A stretch of 64,000 nucleotides of DNA from Rhodospirillaceae bacterium SYSU D60007 (GCA_003574685.1 QOCQ01000018.1:1-64000); one strand, 5' to 3'. Positions 27,101 through 36,192 are shown, counted from the stretch's first letter. Translations and numbers: made by a program. The notes: generated by a model not told the origin, from the letters alone.

Positions 27101-27994
27101 GTGTCGTACAAGCGCATAGAGGTGCAGCGCATCGCCGGAGCCTGCGGCGCGGAGGTGAGCGGCGTCGATCTGGGCCAGCCGCTGGACTCAGCCACGATCG
27201 CCGAAATTCGCGCCGCGATCCTGGACCACCAGGTGCTGACCTTCCCCGGCCAGTCCATGGATGACGGCAGCCTCGAGCGGTTCACCGGTTATTTCGGCGC
27301 CTTCGGCCTTGAGCCGTTCGTGGAGGGCGAGGAGACGCACCCGCACGTGATTGCCGTCATCAAGGAAGCCGATGAGCAGCGCACACCAAATTTTGGCGGC
27401 AACTGGCACACCGACTGGAGCTTCCAGGAGCGTCCGCCCAGCTTCACCTTCCTGCATGCGCGCGAACTGCCGCCTTATGGCGGCGACACGATGTTTGCCA
27501 ACCAGTATCTCGTCTGGGAGTCGCTGTCGGACGGTTTGCGCCGCATGCTGGAGGGGATGCGCGCAGTGCACAGCGCGCGCCGGCCGTACGGGCCGCAGGG
27601 CATCTATGCGGACCGCCGCCGCGCGCGCAGCATGAAGATCACCGCGAGCGAGGCGGCGCTGGCGGAGGTGACTCATCCGGTGGCGCGGGTCCATGCCGAA
27701 ACCGACCGCGCGGCGCTCTACGTGAACCGCGTCTACACCATCCGTTTCGAGGGCATGACCGAGCGCGAGAGCGCGCCGCTGCTGGACTATCTCTACGCGC
27801 AGGCTGTGCGGCCCGAGTTCACCTGCCGCATCCGCTGGCAAGCGAACGCGCTCACCATGTGGGACAATCGCGCCGTGCAGCACCTCGCCGTCAACGACTA
27901 TGACGGCTTCCGCCGCGAGCTGCACCGTACCACCACCGCGGGCGAGCGGCCCTTGTCGGTTGCCGAGGCGCGTCAGGGGCGTGCCGCGGCCTAG
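27101..27994 (+). CDS. TauD/TfdA-family 2-oxoglutarate dioxygenase (second of a tandem pair)
   Basis: 297 residues from a GTG at 27101 (MSYKRIEVQRIAGACGAEVSGVDL), with GAGGGGAACG upstream. It keeps the full active site: H/D in GNWHTDWSF, distal His in MWDNRAVQHLAVNDY and Arg in GFRRELHRT. Most residues match the preceding gene, with differences scattered over the length, so both copies have probably been functional since duplication. The GTG start and 21-base gap fit one operon. A VOC-domain gene follows after 16 bases and likely acts in the same pathway. Confidence 0.88.
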   Translation: MSYKRIEVQRIAGACGAEVSGVDLGQPLDSATIAEIRAAILDHQVLTFPGQSMDDGSLERFTGYFGAFGLEPFVEGEETHPHVIAVIKEADEQRTPNFGGNWHTDWSFQERPPSFTFLHARELPPYGGDTMFANQYLVWESLSDGLRRMLEGMRAVHSARRPYGPQGIYADRRRARSMKITASEAALAEVTHPVARVHAETDRAALYVNRVYTIRFEGMTERESAPLLDYLYAQAVRPEFTCRIRWQANALTMWDNRAVQHLAVNDYDGFRRELHRTTTAGERPLSVAEARQGRAAA

Positions 27995-28010
27995 CCGCAG
28001 GAGGCTGACG

Positions 28011-28886
28011 ATGACCGGCAAGTTCGACAGGGCCCAGGAAGACGTCGGCAACATCGTGCACCTGGAGCACGTCAATGTGCGGGTGCCCGACCAGCGGCTT
28101 GCCACGCTCTTCTATGTCACCGGGCTGGGCCTGACGCGCGATCCCTATCTGATGACCAGCGTCGACAATATGTGGGTGAATGTCGGCCGCAGCCAGTTTC
28201 ACCTGCCCACCGGCAAGCCGCAGGTGCTGCGCGGCCGCACGGGGCTGGTCATTCCCGATCATCCCTTCGTGCTGAAGCGTCTGGAATCGGTGCGCGGGGA
28301 GCTTGAAGGCACGTGCTTCGCCTTTGCACGGCAGGCAGACGTCATCGACGCCACCTGCCCGTGGGGCAACAACATCAGCATCCACGAACCCGGCCCGCAG
28401 TTTGGCCGCGTCGCTCTGGGCATGGCGTATGTCGAGTTCGACGTGCCACCCGGCACCGCCGATGGCATCGCAAGTTTCTACCGCGATATCATGGGCGCGC
28501 CTGCGCGCTTTGTGGAGACGGGTGGGCGTCGAGCCGAGATCGGCGTTGGCAAGGACCAGCGCCTGGTCTTTCGCGAGGCTGGGGAGAATGCGCCGGCCTA
28601 TGATGGCCATCACATCCAGATCTACGTCGCTGACTTCTCCGGCCCGCATCGCCGCCTGCTGGAACGCGGACTGGTCTCTGAAGAAAGCAGCCAGTGGCAG
28701 TACCGCTTCCTCGACATTGCCGATCCGCACTCCGGCAAGGCCCTCTTCCGGATAGAGCATGAGGTGCGCAGCCTGACTCACCCGCTCTACGGCCGCCCGC
28801 TCGTCAACCGCAATCCATACCAGACCAACCGCGATTTCGCGGACGGCTACGAATCCCGCCCATGGCTGTTGCCGTCCGCGCCGTAA
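28011..28886 (+). CDS. VOC (glyoxalase/extradiol dioxygenase-fold) protein
   Basis: 291 residues from ATG 28011 with GCAGGAGG upstream. Two VOC modules are visible: HLEHVNVRVPDQRLATLFYVTGLGL near residue 17 and YVEFDVPPGTADGIASFYRDIMG near 145, with HHIQIYVADFSG in the second. Metal ligands would be H20, H205-H206 and a nearby acid. The two-module layout fits a ring-cleavage dioxygenase-like or lyase-like enzyme. Its position right behind the dioxygenase pair suggests it works on their product. The exact reaction is not readable from sequence. Confidence 0.75.
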   Translation: MTGKFDRAQEDVGNIVHLEHVNVRVPDQRLATLFYVTGLGLTRDPYLMTSVDNMWVNVGRSQFHLPTGKPQVLRGRTGLVIPDHPFVLKRLESVRGELEGTCFAFARQADVIDATCPWGNNISIHEPGPQFGRVALGMAYVEFDVPPGTADGIASFYRDIMGAPARFVETGGRRAEIGVGKDQRLVFREAGENAPAYDGHHIQIYVADFSGPHRRLLERGLVSEESSQWQYRFLDIADPHSGKALFRIEHEVRSLTHPLYGRPLVNRNPYQTNRDFADGYESRPWLLPSAP

Positions 28887-28897
28887 ACCGGCATGAG

Positions 28898-29021
28898 CCT
28901 TCCCCCCGGAGGGGGAAGGTGCCCGAAGGGCGGAAGGGGGATCTCTCAACACGCGCCGTCGTGCTTGTTGAGGCATCCCCCTTCCGGCGCTGGCGCGCCA
29001 CCTTCCCCCTCCGGGGGAAGG
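28898..29021. repeat. palindromic repeat, family C, copy 2
   Basis: The self-complementary ends (CCTTCCCCCCGGAGGGGGAA and CCTTCCCCCTCCGGGGGAAG) and the inverted GGAAGGGGGAT/ATCCCCCTTCC pair are the same as in copy 1. It lies between convergent genes, 11 bases after the VOC gene stop, and may act as a terminator there. Confidence 0.9.
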
Positions 29022-29030
29022 TCCATCGCC

Positions 29031-29846
29031 TTACAGCACCGCCAGGCGGGCGTTGAGGAGGTCGGTTACCAGCATGTAGCCGGGCGCATGCGTGATGCTG
29101 AACTCCGGCTTGACGGTGGCGATCACCGACTGGGGGGTCACGCCGCAGGCCCAGAACACCGGCAACTCGTCGTCTTTCACGGGCACGGGATCGCCGTAGT
29201 CCGGCTTGCCGATGTCGCGGATGCCGATCAGCTCCGGCTTGCCGATATGCACCGGCGCGCCGTGCACGGAGGGGAAGCGCGACGTCACCTGGACGGCGCG
29301 GATCGCATCGGCCGGCCTGAACGGCCGCATCGAGACCACCATCGGCCCGTGGAACGGACCGGCCGGCGCCGTGGCCATCGACGTACGGTACATCGGCACG
29401 TTGCTGTTGCACGTCATGTGACGCAGCTCCAGGCCGTTCTCGATCAGCGCCTCCTCGAAAGAGAACGAGCAGCCCAGCACGAAGGCCACGAGGTCATCGC
29501 GCCAGACTTTCTTCAGGTCATCGACTTCCTCGACCAGCTCGCCTTTGCGCCAGACGCGATAGCGCGGAATGTCGGTGCGGATGTCGAGATCGGCGCCGAG
29601 GCCGGGCAGGCGCGGATCGCCGGGCTCGGATGCGGCCAGCAGCGGGCAGGGCTTGGGGTTCTGGTGGCAGAAGCGGTGGAAGTCGGCGGCGAGCGCCGCC
29701 GGCAGCACCGCGAGATTGCCCTGCACATAGCCTGGCGCCAGCCCTGCCGTGGGCAGGCGGTGCTCGCCGCGGCGGATTTTCAGGCGCGCGGCATGGCCGG
29801 TTTCGCGGGCGGCAGCGCTGCCCAGCGCGCTCATCGTGGTGTCCAT
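29031..29846 (-). CDS. DUF1445 putative hydro-lyase (D-glutamate cyclase family)
   Basis: 271 residues. The DUF1445 pattern is clear: [15 protein letters not shown] near the N-terminus, then [31 protein letters not shown], the [12 protein letters not shown] segment and a C-terminal [11 protein letters not shown] with [11 protein letters not shown]. The eukaryotic member DGLUCY cyclises D-glutamate to 5-oxo-D-proline; bacterial members such as YcsI are called putative hydro-lyases. It may belong to one operon with the SDR and FAD genes upstream on the same strand (70- and 59-base gaps). Confidence 0.85.
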   Translation of the reverse strand: MDTTMSALGSAAARETGHAARLKIRRGEHRLPTAGLAPGYVQGNLAVLPAALAADFHRFCHQNPKPCPLLAASEPGDPRLPGLGADLDIRTDIPRYRVWRKGELVEEVDDLKKVWRDDLVAFVLGCSFSFEEALIENGLELRHMTCNSNVPMYRTSMATAPAGPFHGPMVVSMRPFRPADAIRAVQVTSRFPSVHGAPVHIGKPELIGIRDIGKPDYGDPVPVKDDELPVFWACGVTPQSVIATVKPEFSITHAPGYMLVTDLLNARLAVL

Positions 29847-29916
29847 CGGGACCTCCGTGCGAAGTCGCCCCTACCTATGGCACCGTTCATCGGGTGGCGC
29901 AAAGGGGGACGGTTCG

Positions 29917-30735
29917 TCACACCGTCACGTCAACGGCGCCACCGTCGATGCGGATGTTCTGCCCGTTGATGAAGCCGGCGCGCGAACTGCACAGGAAGGC
30001 CACCAGATCACCCACCTCCTCCACCGTCGCGATGCGTCCGACGGGATTGGGCATGTCAGCCGCGGCCACGCGGCGCAGCAGCGCGGCCGGATCGGCGCCG
30101 GCCGCCGCCTCCGGCCAGTTCTCGCGTGTGCCCCGCTTGCGCGCCATGTCCAATACCTCGGCGGTCGCGATCAGGCCGGGGCTGACGAGGTTGACCGTAA
30201 CGCCACTGCCGGACAGCTCTTTCGCCAGGCTCACGGTGATGGCGGGCAGGGCGGCCTTGGCCGCGTAGTAGTGCGGCATGCGCGCGGCCGGGCGGGTCGT
30301 GCCGATGGTGCCCACCAGTATCACACGGCCGAAGCCACGAGCCTTCATGCCGGGAACGAGGGCGCGGATCAGGCGGACAGCCGAGAGCACGTTCTTCTCG
30401 TACATTGCCAGCCAGGCCGCATCGTCGGCATCGGCCCAGACCTTGCGCTCGGCCGTGCCGTAATTGGCGACAAGGATATCAACGTCGCGCCGCGCCTCGA
30501 CCAGGCGCGCGACCACCGCGTTGGCCCCCTCCTGTGTGGCCACGTCGCCGACGGCGGCGCTGGCCAGATGTCCGGCGTCGGTGATCGCGCGCACGGTTTC
30601 GGCCGCCGCGTCCGCGGTGGGGCCATTCACCACCACATGCGCGCCCTCGCGTGCCAGCGCGCGGGCAATGCCGGCACCGGTACCGCGATGCGCGCCGCTC
30701 ACCAGCGCTGTCCTGCCGTGCAGATCCAGATCGAT
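29917..30735 (-). CDS. SDR-family oxidoreductase with an apparent non-ATG start
   Basis: 272 residues if begun at the ATC codon 30735-30733. The domain reads IDLDLHGRTALVSGAHRGTG, where relatives begin with Met in place of that Ile. A strong GGGGAGG lies six bases before this ATC; the only other nearby in-frame candidates are CTG codons at 30729 and 30723. The Rossmann TALVSGAHRGTGAGIA, the active-site serine region VILVGTIGTT and YYAAKAA (Y-x-x-x-K) are intact, and the end GFINGQNIRIDGGAVD is typical. It is a NAD(P)-dependent dehydrogenase of unknown substrate. The frame stays open further upstream but lacks domain homology there. Confidence 0.8.
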   Translation of the reverse strand: MDLDLHGRTALVSGAHRGTGAGIARALAREGAHVVVNGPTADAAAETVRAITDAGHLASAAVGDVATQEGANAVVARLVEARRDVDILVANYGTAERKVWADADDAAWLAMYEKNVLSAVRLIRALVPGMKARGFGRVILVGTIGTTRPAARMPHYYAAKAALPAITVSLAKELSGSGVTVNLVSPGLIATAEVLDMARKRGTRENWPEAAAGADPAALLRRVAAADMPNPVGRIATVEEVGDLVAFLCSSRAGFINGQNIRIDGGAVDVTV

Positions 30736-30794
30736 GCGACACCTCCCCGCCGGACTTCTGCTTGTCCGGTCACCGAAGCAGTGTAGCGCGCGGT

Positions 30795-31904
30795 TCAGGC
30801 GTGCGTCATCTCGACCACGTGGTCGGCGATGGCCAGCGCTGCCGTCAGCCCGGGCGATTCGATGCCGAACAGGTGGATCAGTCCGGGAATGCCGTGGGTT
30901 TCGCGGCCATGGAACGTGAAGTCCTGGGCCGGTGCGCCGGCCGGCACGATCTTGGGCCGGATGCCGGCATAGTCCGGCTGCAGCGCCCCATCCTTCAGAT
31001 CGGGCCAGTACTTGCGCACGGCAGCGTAGAACTTGTCGCCGCGCGAATGGTCGATCGTGTAGTCGATCCGGTCGATCCACTCCACGTCAGGTCCGAAGCG
31101 CGCCTGGTTGCCGAGATCGAGCGTGATGTGCACCCCCAGCCCGCCGGGCACGGGCACGGGATAGATCAGCCGCGAGAACGGCGCCCTGCCCATCAGGCGG
31201 AAGTAGTTGCCCTTGGCGTAGTAAGCCTGCGGGATAGTGTTGTAGAGCGCACCCTCGAAGCGGCGCGCGAGATCGGGCGCATGCAACCCGGCGCTGGTCA
31301 CCACGAGGCGGGCGCGCAGCGTCATCGGGTCGGCACCGCCGATATCGAGCTCAATGCCGCTTTCGCGCACGCGGGCGTGCTGGACGGGGCTGTGAAAGGC
31401 AAACACCGCACCGGCCGACTCGGCATCGCCCTGCAGCGCCAGCATGAAGGCGTGGCTGTCGAGGATGCCCGTGGCCGGCGACAGCAGCGCGCCGGTACAG
31501 CGCAGGTTGGGCTCCATCGCCATGGCCTCGGCCGCGCCGAGAAAACGCATGCCCTCGACGCCGTTGGCTTCGGCACGCGCCTTGATGCTGGCCAGCGTCT
31601 CGCGCTCGGCCTCGCTGGTGGCGACGATCAGCTTGCCGCAATTGTTGTAGGGAACGCCATGCTCGTCGCAGTAGCGGTAAAGCGCACGCCGGCCGGCCAC
31701 GCACATGCGTGCGATGTTGCTTCCCTTCGGATAGTAGATGCCGGCATGGATCACCTCGCTGTTGCGCGAGGAGGTTTCCGTGCCGATGGCTTCCAGTGCA
31801 TCGACAACAATGACCTCGCGGCCGGCCATGGCGAGCGCGCGCGCCACGGCGATGCCCACCACGCCGGCTCCGACCACCACGCAATCGACGTCTTCCATAC
31901 TCAT
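30795..31904 (-). CDS. FAD-dependent oxidoreductase, L-2-hydroxyglutarate oxidase-like
   Basis: 369 residues of the DAO/GlpA-type flavoprotein fold. The FAD-binding [17 protein letters not shown] lies at residues 9-25, followed by [20 protein letters not shown], a signature of LhgO/L2HGDH-like enzymes. YAKGNYFRL and RFGPDVEW further support this group. The C-terminal [17 protein letters not shown] closes the FAD site. It oxidises a 2-hydroxy acid, passing electrons to O2 or quinone. It is probably first in an operon with the SDR and DUF1445 genes. Confidence 0.87.
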   Translation of the reverse strand: MSMEDVDCVVVGAGVVGIAVARALAMAGREVIVVDALEAIGTETSSRNSEVIHAGIYYPKGSNIARMCVAGRRALYRYCDEHGVPYNNCGKLIVATSEAERETLASIKARAEANGVEGMRFLGAAEAMAMEPNLRCTGALLSPATGILDSHAFMLALQGDAESAGAVFAFHSPVQHARVRESGIELDIGGADPMTLRARLVVTSAGLHAPDLARRFEGALYNTIPQAYYAKGNYFRLMGRAPFSRLIYPVPVPGGLGVHITLDLGNQARFGPDVEWIDRIDYTIDHSRGDKFYAAVRKYWPDLKDGALQPDYAGIRPKIVPAGAPAQDFTFHGRETHGIPGLIHLFGIESPGLTAALAIADHVVEMTHA

Positions 31905-31958
31905 GGCGCCGCACTCTAGCTGGAATCCATTGCCGTGCCTCGCCTATATTCGGCGGTG

Positions 31959-32753
31959 ATGAAACGCAACACTTCCGTCCGCAGGGCTGCCCTCGTTACG
32001 GGCGCCGGGCAGCGCATTGGCAAGGCGCTGGCGCTGGCGCTGGCGGAGGACGGATGGTTTGTGTTCGTTCATTACAACCGCTCCGCGGGCGAGGCACAGC
32101 AGACGGTGGCGCAGATCCGCGCCGCCGGCGGTGCGGCCAAGGGGGTGCGGGGCAACCTTGCCTCGGCCGGTGCGGCGGCTGCGCTGGTCAGCCGCTGCAC
32201 CGCGCCGGCAACCGCGCTGACCTGTATCGTCAACAATGCCTCGCTGTTTGTGCTGGACCGGCTGGACACGGTCACGGCGCAATCCTTCGACCGTCACATG
32301 GCGATCAACCTGCGTGCGCCGCTGCTGGTCGCGCAGGCATTTGCGCGCGGGTTGCCGGCGGATGAAACCGGCGTCATTGTCAATGTGCTGGACCAGAAGC
32401 TGTGGAACCTCAATCCCGATTTCCTCAGCTACACGCTCAGCAAGATCGGCCTTCAGGGGCTGACGACGCTGCTGGCGCAGGCGCTGGCGCCGCGGGTACG
32501 GGTTGCCGGCATCGCGCCGGGACTTACACTGCGCAGCGGCAGCCAGAGCGATGCGCGGTTTGCGCAGCAGCATACGGCCAACCCCCTGGGCGTGGGTGTT
32601 ACGCCGGCACACCTTGTCGGCGCGCTGCGGTTCATTCTCTCGACACCCAGCTATACCGGCGACACGGTCGTGATCGACAGCGGCGAACATCTGACGGCGC
32701 GTCCGCGCGACATCGCCTTCGATGGCCGGAAGCGCAGGGGACGGCAACGATGA
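31959..32753 (+). CDS. SDR-family pteridine reductase-like protein (FolM-like)
   Basis: 264 residues from ATG 31959. The cofactor motif AALVTGAGQRIGKALALALA contains TGxxxRIG, the NADPH-specific form found in FolM and pteridine reductases. NNASLF and the Y-x-x-x-K in SYTLSKIGLQ are also present. Its stop overlaps the start of a dihydroneopterin aldolase gene by four bases, which supports a role in folate or monapterin metabolism, reducing dihydropterins. This assignment rests on both the motif and the neighbour. Confidence 0.8.
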   Translation: MKRNTSVRRAALVTGAGQRIGKALALALAEDGWFVFVHYNRSAGEAQQTVAQIRAAGGAAKGVRGNLASAGAAAALVSRCTAPATALTCIVNNASLFVLDRLDTVTAQSFDRHMAINLRAPLLVAQAFARGLPADETGVIVNVLDQKLWNLNPDFLSYTLSKIGLQGLTTLLAQALAPRVRVAGIAPGLTLRSGSQSDARFAQQHTANPLGVGVTPAHLVGALRFILSTPSYTGDTVVIDSGEHLTARPRDIAFDGRKRRGRQR

Positions 32754-33184
32754 CGGACGTGGTCCACGACCCCGGCGCGCTGCTGGCACGGTACGGCGAG
32801 ACGCACCGCATCTTTCTGCGAAACCTGCGGGTGATGGCCGATATTGGCATCCACGATTTCGAAAAGAAGGCACCGCAGGCGTTGCTGATCAACGTCGATC
32901 TCTACCTGCGGCCGACGTCCGTTCCCCTGGACGACGATATCGCCAACACCCTCGATTACGACTTCCTGCGCAAGGGGATTGCGGAGCTGGTGGCATCGCG
33001 GCGCTTCAACCTGCAGGAGACGCTGGTACATGCCATTCTCGATCTCTGCCTGACGCGCGAGGAGGTGGTGCTCGCCCGCGTGTCCAGCGAGAAGCCCAAC
33101 GTCTATCCCGACTGCGAAGCTGTCGGCTACGAATCCACACGCACACGTTCAGGCTCGGGGATTGTCGGAACAAACGGTCAGTAG
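32750..33184 (+). CDS. folB: dihydroneopterin aldolase
   Basis: 144 residues from ATG 32750. The FolB pattern is present: IFLRNLRVMADIGIHDFEKKAPQ, INVDLYL, NTLDYDFLRKGIAELV, NLQETLVHAILDLCL and VARVSSEKPNVYPDCEAVGYE in essence, with the substrate-binding Glu in the QETL helix and Lys in SSEKPN. It cleaves dihydroneopterin to 6-hydroxymethyldihydropterin and glycolaldehyde in folate synthesis. The 18-residue N-terminal extension is unusual but not disruptive. It is translationally coupled to the SDR before it. Confidence 0.88.
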   Translation: MTDVVHDPGALLARYGETHRIFLRNLRVMADIGIHDFEKKAPQALLINVDLYLRPTSVPLDDDIANTLDYDFLRKGIAELVASRRFNLQETLVHAILDLCLTREEVVLARVSSEKPNVYPDCEAVGYESTRTRSGSGIVGTNGQ

Positions 33185-33225
33185 AAGCCGTTGTTTTGCG
33201 ACTTCGCTGCGGAGTAGTGCACATC

Positions 33226-34281
33226 ATGGATTATGTCGAGGAACTGGCCGGCAATTCGTGGCCGCTGCAGATCGCTGTCGTTGTCGGGATCGTCATCGTT
33301 GCCGTGCTTGTGTACGACACGGTGATGGCGCTGGCTCGCCGCAGCCTGCGCCTGCGTACAGTCATCGATGAGGTTCGCCGGCCCGGACGGGTGATGGTCG
33401 CGACCGCGGTCGTGCTCGCCAGCGTTTCGACAATGCAACTGCCGCAGCGCATTGCCGATCTCCTCGAGCGCGGCCTGACCATCGGCCTGTTCGCGGTGGC
33501 GGGTTATGCAGTGTCGCGCCTTGTCGGCCTCGCGTTCGACCGCGCCATGCTGCCGCATTCCATGCGCGATGATCCCGCGTCGCGGGCAAGGCGCACCCAG
33601 CTCAGCTTCTTCCGGCGAATGAGCGTCATGGGCGTCATCGGCGTCACGGTGGCGCTCTGCCTGGTGACGATTCCGGCCGTGCGGGCCATGGGCCTCAGCC
33701 TGTTCGCCTCGGCCGGCGTGGCCGGCATTGTCATCGGCCTTGCCGCCCAGCCGACCATCTCCAACCTCATCGCCGGCGTGCAGATCGCGCTCACGCAGCC
33801 CATCCGCATCGGCGACTCGGTGGTCGTCGAAGGCGAGTGGGGCCGGGTCGAGGAGATCTCCTCGACCTACGTGGTCGTTGCCATCTGGGACGAGCGTCGG
33901 TTGGTCCTTCCGCTTTCGTATTTCCTGCAACGCCCGTTCCAGAACTGGACTCGTCAATCGTCCCAGTTGCTGGGCCCAGTCATCCTTTATGTCGACTATT
34001 CCCTGCCGGTTACCGCGCTGCGTGAGCAGCTCGGAAAAATCGTCGAGAAGTCGCCGCTGTGGGACAAGCGGGTGGTCAACCTTCAGGTGAGCGACCTCAG
34101 CGAGCAGACCATGCAGCTACGCGCGCTGGTGAGCGCCGCCGATGCCAGCAAGGCCTGGGACCTGCGCTGCTACGTGCGGGAGGAACTCGTCACGTGGATC
34201 CGCGAGCACTATCCGCAGGCGCTGCCGCGCGCCCGTATGGAGGCGACTCTCAGGATGCCTCGAGAACGCCAAGCCGCCTGA
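33226..34281 (+). CDS. small-conductance mechanosensitive channel family protein (MscS)
   Basis: 351 residues from ATG 33226. About four membrane helices precede the pore-lining TM3 LFASAGVAGIVIGLAAQPTISNLIAG, and the MscS beta domain IRIGDSVVVEGEWGRVEEISSTYVVV follows, then a cytoplasmic domain with PLSYFLQRPFQNWTR. The channel releases solutes on hypo-osmotic shock. The 3' end overlaps the 3' end of the convergent beta-lactamase gene by 32 bases (34250-34281), which is unusual and could cause antisense interference. Confidence 0.9.
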   Translation: MDYVEELAGNSWPLQIAVVVGIVIVAVLVYDTVMALARRSLRLRTVIDEVRRPGRVMVATAVVLASVSTMQLPQRIADLLERGLTIGLFAVAGYAVSRLVGLAFDRAMLPHSMRDDPASRARRTQLSFFRRMSVMGVIGVTVALCLVTIPAVRAMGLSLFASAGVAGIVIGLAAQPTISNLIAGVQIALTQPIRIGDSVVVEGEWGRVEEISSTYVVVAIWDERRLVLPLSYFLQRPFQNWTRQSSQLLGPVILYVDYSLPVTALREQLGKIVEKSPLWDKRVVNLQVSDLSEQTMQLRALVSAADASKAWDLRCYVREELVTWIREHYPQALPRARMEATLRMPRERQAA

Positions 34282-35086
34282 GCAGGGTCTTGCCAATGGC
34301 GATGCGCCTTGGCGTATCCCTGGCGCCGGCCATGTCGATGTTCAGCGAAAAGGCGTATATGACGGTGCTGCGCTCGACCCAGCCGGTCCACCAGCCGATC
34401 TGCGGTGTGCTGTCGAACAGCCAGCCGGTCTTGGCGTAGAGCCGCGCCTCGCCCTGGTGCGGCTGACGCAGGATATCGCGCACGATCGTCTGGCTGCGGG
34501 CGGAGAGCGGCAATTGCTGGCGTGCCAGCCGGGCCGCGAAGCGGGCCTGCTCGATGGCGCTGATCTGAAGCGGCCCGTCGAGCCAGAAGCGGTCGACCAC
34601 GTCGCCGATTTGCCGGTTGCCGTAGTCCAGCCGGTCGAGCATGGCCTGCATGCGCGCCGGGCCGATGCGCCGCGCGATCTCCTGGTAGACCGCCACGTTG
34701 GACAGCGCGATCGCCTCGCGCATGCCCATGTCGCGCTCCCATTGCTTGAATGGCTGCGGTTTGCCGCCATAGGGAATGACCTCGTTCTCGTCCCTCACCG
34801 CACCAGTCTCCAGCGCGATCAGGCTGTTCGTGATTTTGAACGTGGAGGCGGGCACGTAACGGCGTGCGGCTCGCTCCCGGTCGATCACCGTCAGCCTGTC
34901 GGCAGCGACGTCGTAGAGCGCGAAGGTGCCGGGTGTTCCGTTCTCCGCGAACACCGATTGCAGGTCAGGCCGCTCGACGATTGGCGCGGCCTGCGCGGTG
35001 TGTCCTGGCAGAAGACCACCGGCCAGTGCGCTTGCCGCCAATAGAATCCTGCGACGTTGCATAGGAGAAGAATTCGGACGGGACAT
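34250..35086 (-). CDS. class D (OXA-type) beta-lactamase
   Basis: 278 residues from ATG 35086, with GGAG nine bases upstream; ATG 35062 is an alternative. A signal peptide (RRRILLAASALAGGLLPG, cleavage near AQA) sends it to the periplasm, possibly by the Tat route given RRR. All class D motifs are intact: STFK (81-84, Ser nucleophile and carbamylatable Lys), SNV (129-131), YGN (155-157), FWLDG (167-171, omega loop Trp) and KTG (219-221), then WWTGWVE. It hydrolyses penicillins and possibly other beta-lactams. No mobile element is nearby, so it looks like an intrinsic chromosomal gene. Its 3' end overlaps the MscS gene. Confidence 0.92.
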   Translation of the reverse strand: MSRPNSSPMQRRRILLAASALAGGLLPGHTAQAAPIVERPDLQSVFAENGTPGTFALYDVAADRLTVIDRERAARRYVPASTFKITNSLIALETGAVRDENEVIPYGGKPQPFKQWERDMGMREAIALSNVAVYQEIARRIGPARMQAMLDRLDYGNRQIGDVVDRFWLDGPLQISAIEQARFAARLARQQLPLSARSQTIVRDILRQPHQGEARLYAKTGWLFDSTPQIGWWTGWVERSTVIYAFSLNIDMAGARDTPRRIAIGKTLLRRLGVLEAS

Positions 35087-35316
35087 TGATGTTGCTCCGG
35101 CTCGTGAGGGGAGCCGGTTCATGGAACACGCGCGTGGAGTCCGTGTGGCCGCGCGGTGCAATTTCCGATCAAAGAAGCACTTATGGACTCCATAAGAAAC
35201 GCAAATTGGCCTGCGGCGGCTTGCATGGGAGTAATGAGCGAACACTCGTGTTAACCGAGTGGCGTGCATTCGTGCGGGTTCCGGGTGAGCGGTCCGCCCC
35301 TTGTGGAGGTCAGCGA

Positions 35317-36192
35317 ATGGCAACCGCTCTGGCACTTGCGCTGAACCTTGCGTCGGCTGTCACGTACTACCGGCAATTCCCGCGCGAGCCGATCAAGGCG
35401 GCGGGCCAGTTCGTGGAGGTTTCCGGCGCTGCGCTCATCGGGAACGATCTGGCGACCATCATGCGGGAGATCGTGGCGCGCGAGAAGCGTGGTGGCAGCG
35501 TGGTGATCGTCTCGCATGGGACCGAGCTTGCCTTGCAGGTCAAGGTCGGACCGCGTGCCGGGCTGGGCGTCGATGTGATGCGCCTGCTGGTCTACGCGAT
35601 GGACGGCCGGATCGCCGATGCGGACATGCCCGTCCGTCTTGATTTCGACAAGGCGACCGGCGCGAAGGACTGGAAGGACCTCAGGAAACTGATCCAGGAC
35701 GTGTGGAATCTCAATCTGAAGCGCGTTGACCTGCGTGCCTGCCAGGTAGGTATGGAAAAGGCCACGATGTACTTTCTCCAGCGGCTCTTCAATTGCGACG
35801 TCTGTTGCGCACCCAAGGCGTGGGACGTGTTCGGGGCCGTCAACTTCGGTGCGCCGACGACGGACGAGCGGACATGGAACGCCTGGCTGCAGGCGCATCG
35901 CGGGGCCGTCGTTCAGGGATCGGGAAGAATCAGATTCGCCCTCCACCACGAGATCGGCGCCGCGGTGAAGGTCGACGCGATTGCTGCCAGCAACGAGGCC
36001 GCGCAGGGCTGGGTCAGCCAGCATCTGCCGCGGGGAAGCTACAGCAGCGGGCCGATCCCCTATCACGCCCTGACGCCGGACAAGAAGGCGCTGATCTTCG
36101 CCGGCGATCCGGGCTACCGCGACCAGCTCGTGGAAACACCGAAGGGCACCGCCGAACCGAAGGTCGACCTGAACTCACCCATCAGGCCCTGA
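35317..36192 (+). CDS. caspase-like (CHAT/DUF4347-type) His/Cys protein, unassigned
   Basis: 291 residues from ATG 35317, with TGGAGG upstream; an open frame before it lacks support. No signal peptide is convincing, though the N-terminus is hydrophobic (MATALALALNLASAV). A strand ending in VVIVSHGTE (H67-G68) and a second reading VDLRACQVGMEKAT (C142), followed by a segment about a named feature (NCDVCCAPKAWDVFG), copy the order His-Gly then Ala-Cys of clan CD peptidases such as CHAT and DUF4347. This would be a protease or autoprocessing domain. It precedes a mau-like gene set on the same strand with a 138-base gap. The catalytic assignment is an inference from two motifs only. Confidence 0.55.
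   Translation: MATALALALNLASAVTYYRQFPREPIKAAGQFVEVSGAALIGNDLATIMREIVAREKRGGSVVIVSHGTELALQVKVGPRAGLGVDVMRLLVYAMDGRIADADMPVRLDFDKATGAKDWKDLRKLIQDVWNLNLKRVDLRACQVGMEKATMYFLQRLFNCDVCCAPKAWDVFGAVNFGAPTTDERTWNAWLQAHRGAVVQGSGRIRFALHHEIGAAVKVDAIAASNEAAQGWVSQHLPRGSYSSGPIPYHALTPDKKALIFAGDPGYRDQLVETPKGTAEPKVDLNSPIRP

Noticed and set aside
29917-31080. SDR as a 387-residue protein from an ATG at 31080
   Set aside because: The first 115 residues run antisense through the FAD oxidoreductase gene and are not related to any SDR; the domain begins at IDLDLHGRTALV.
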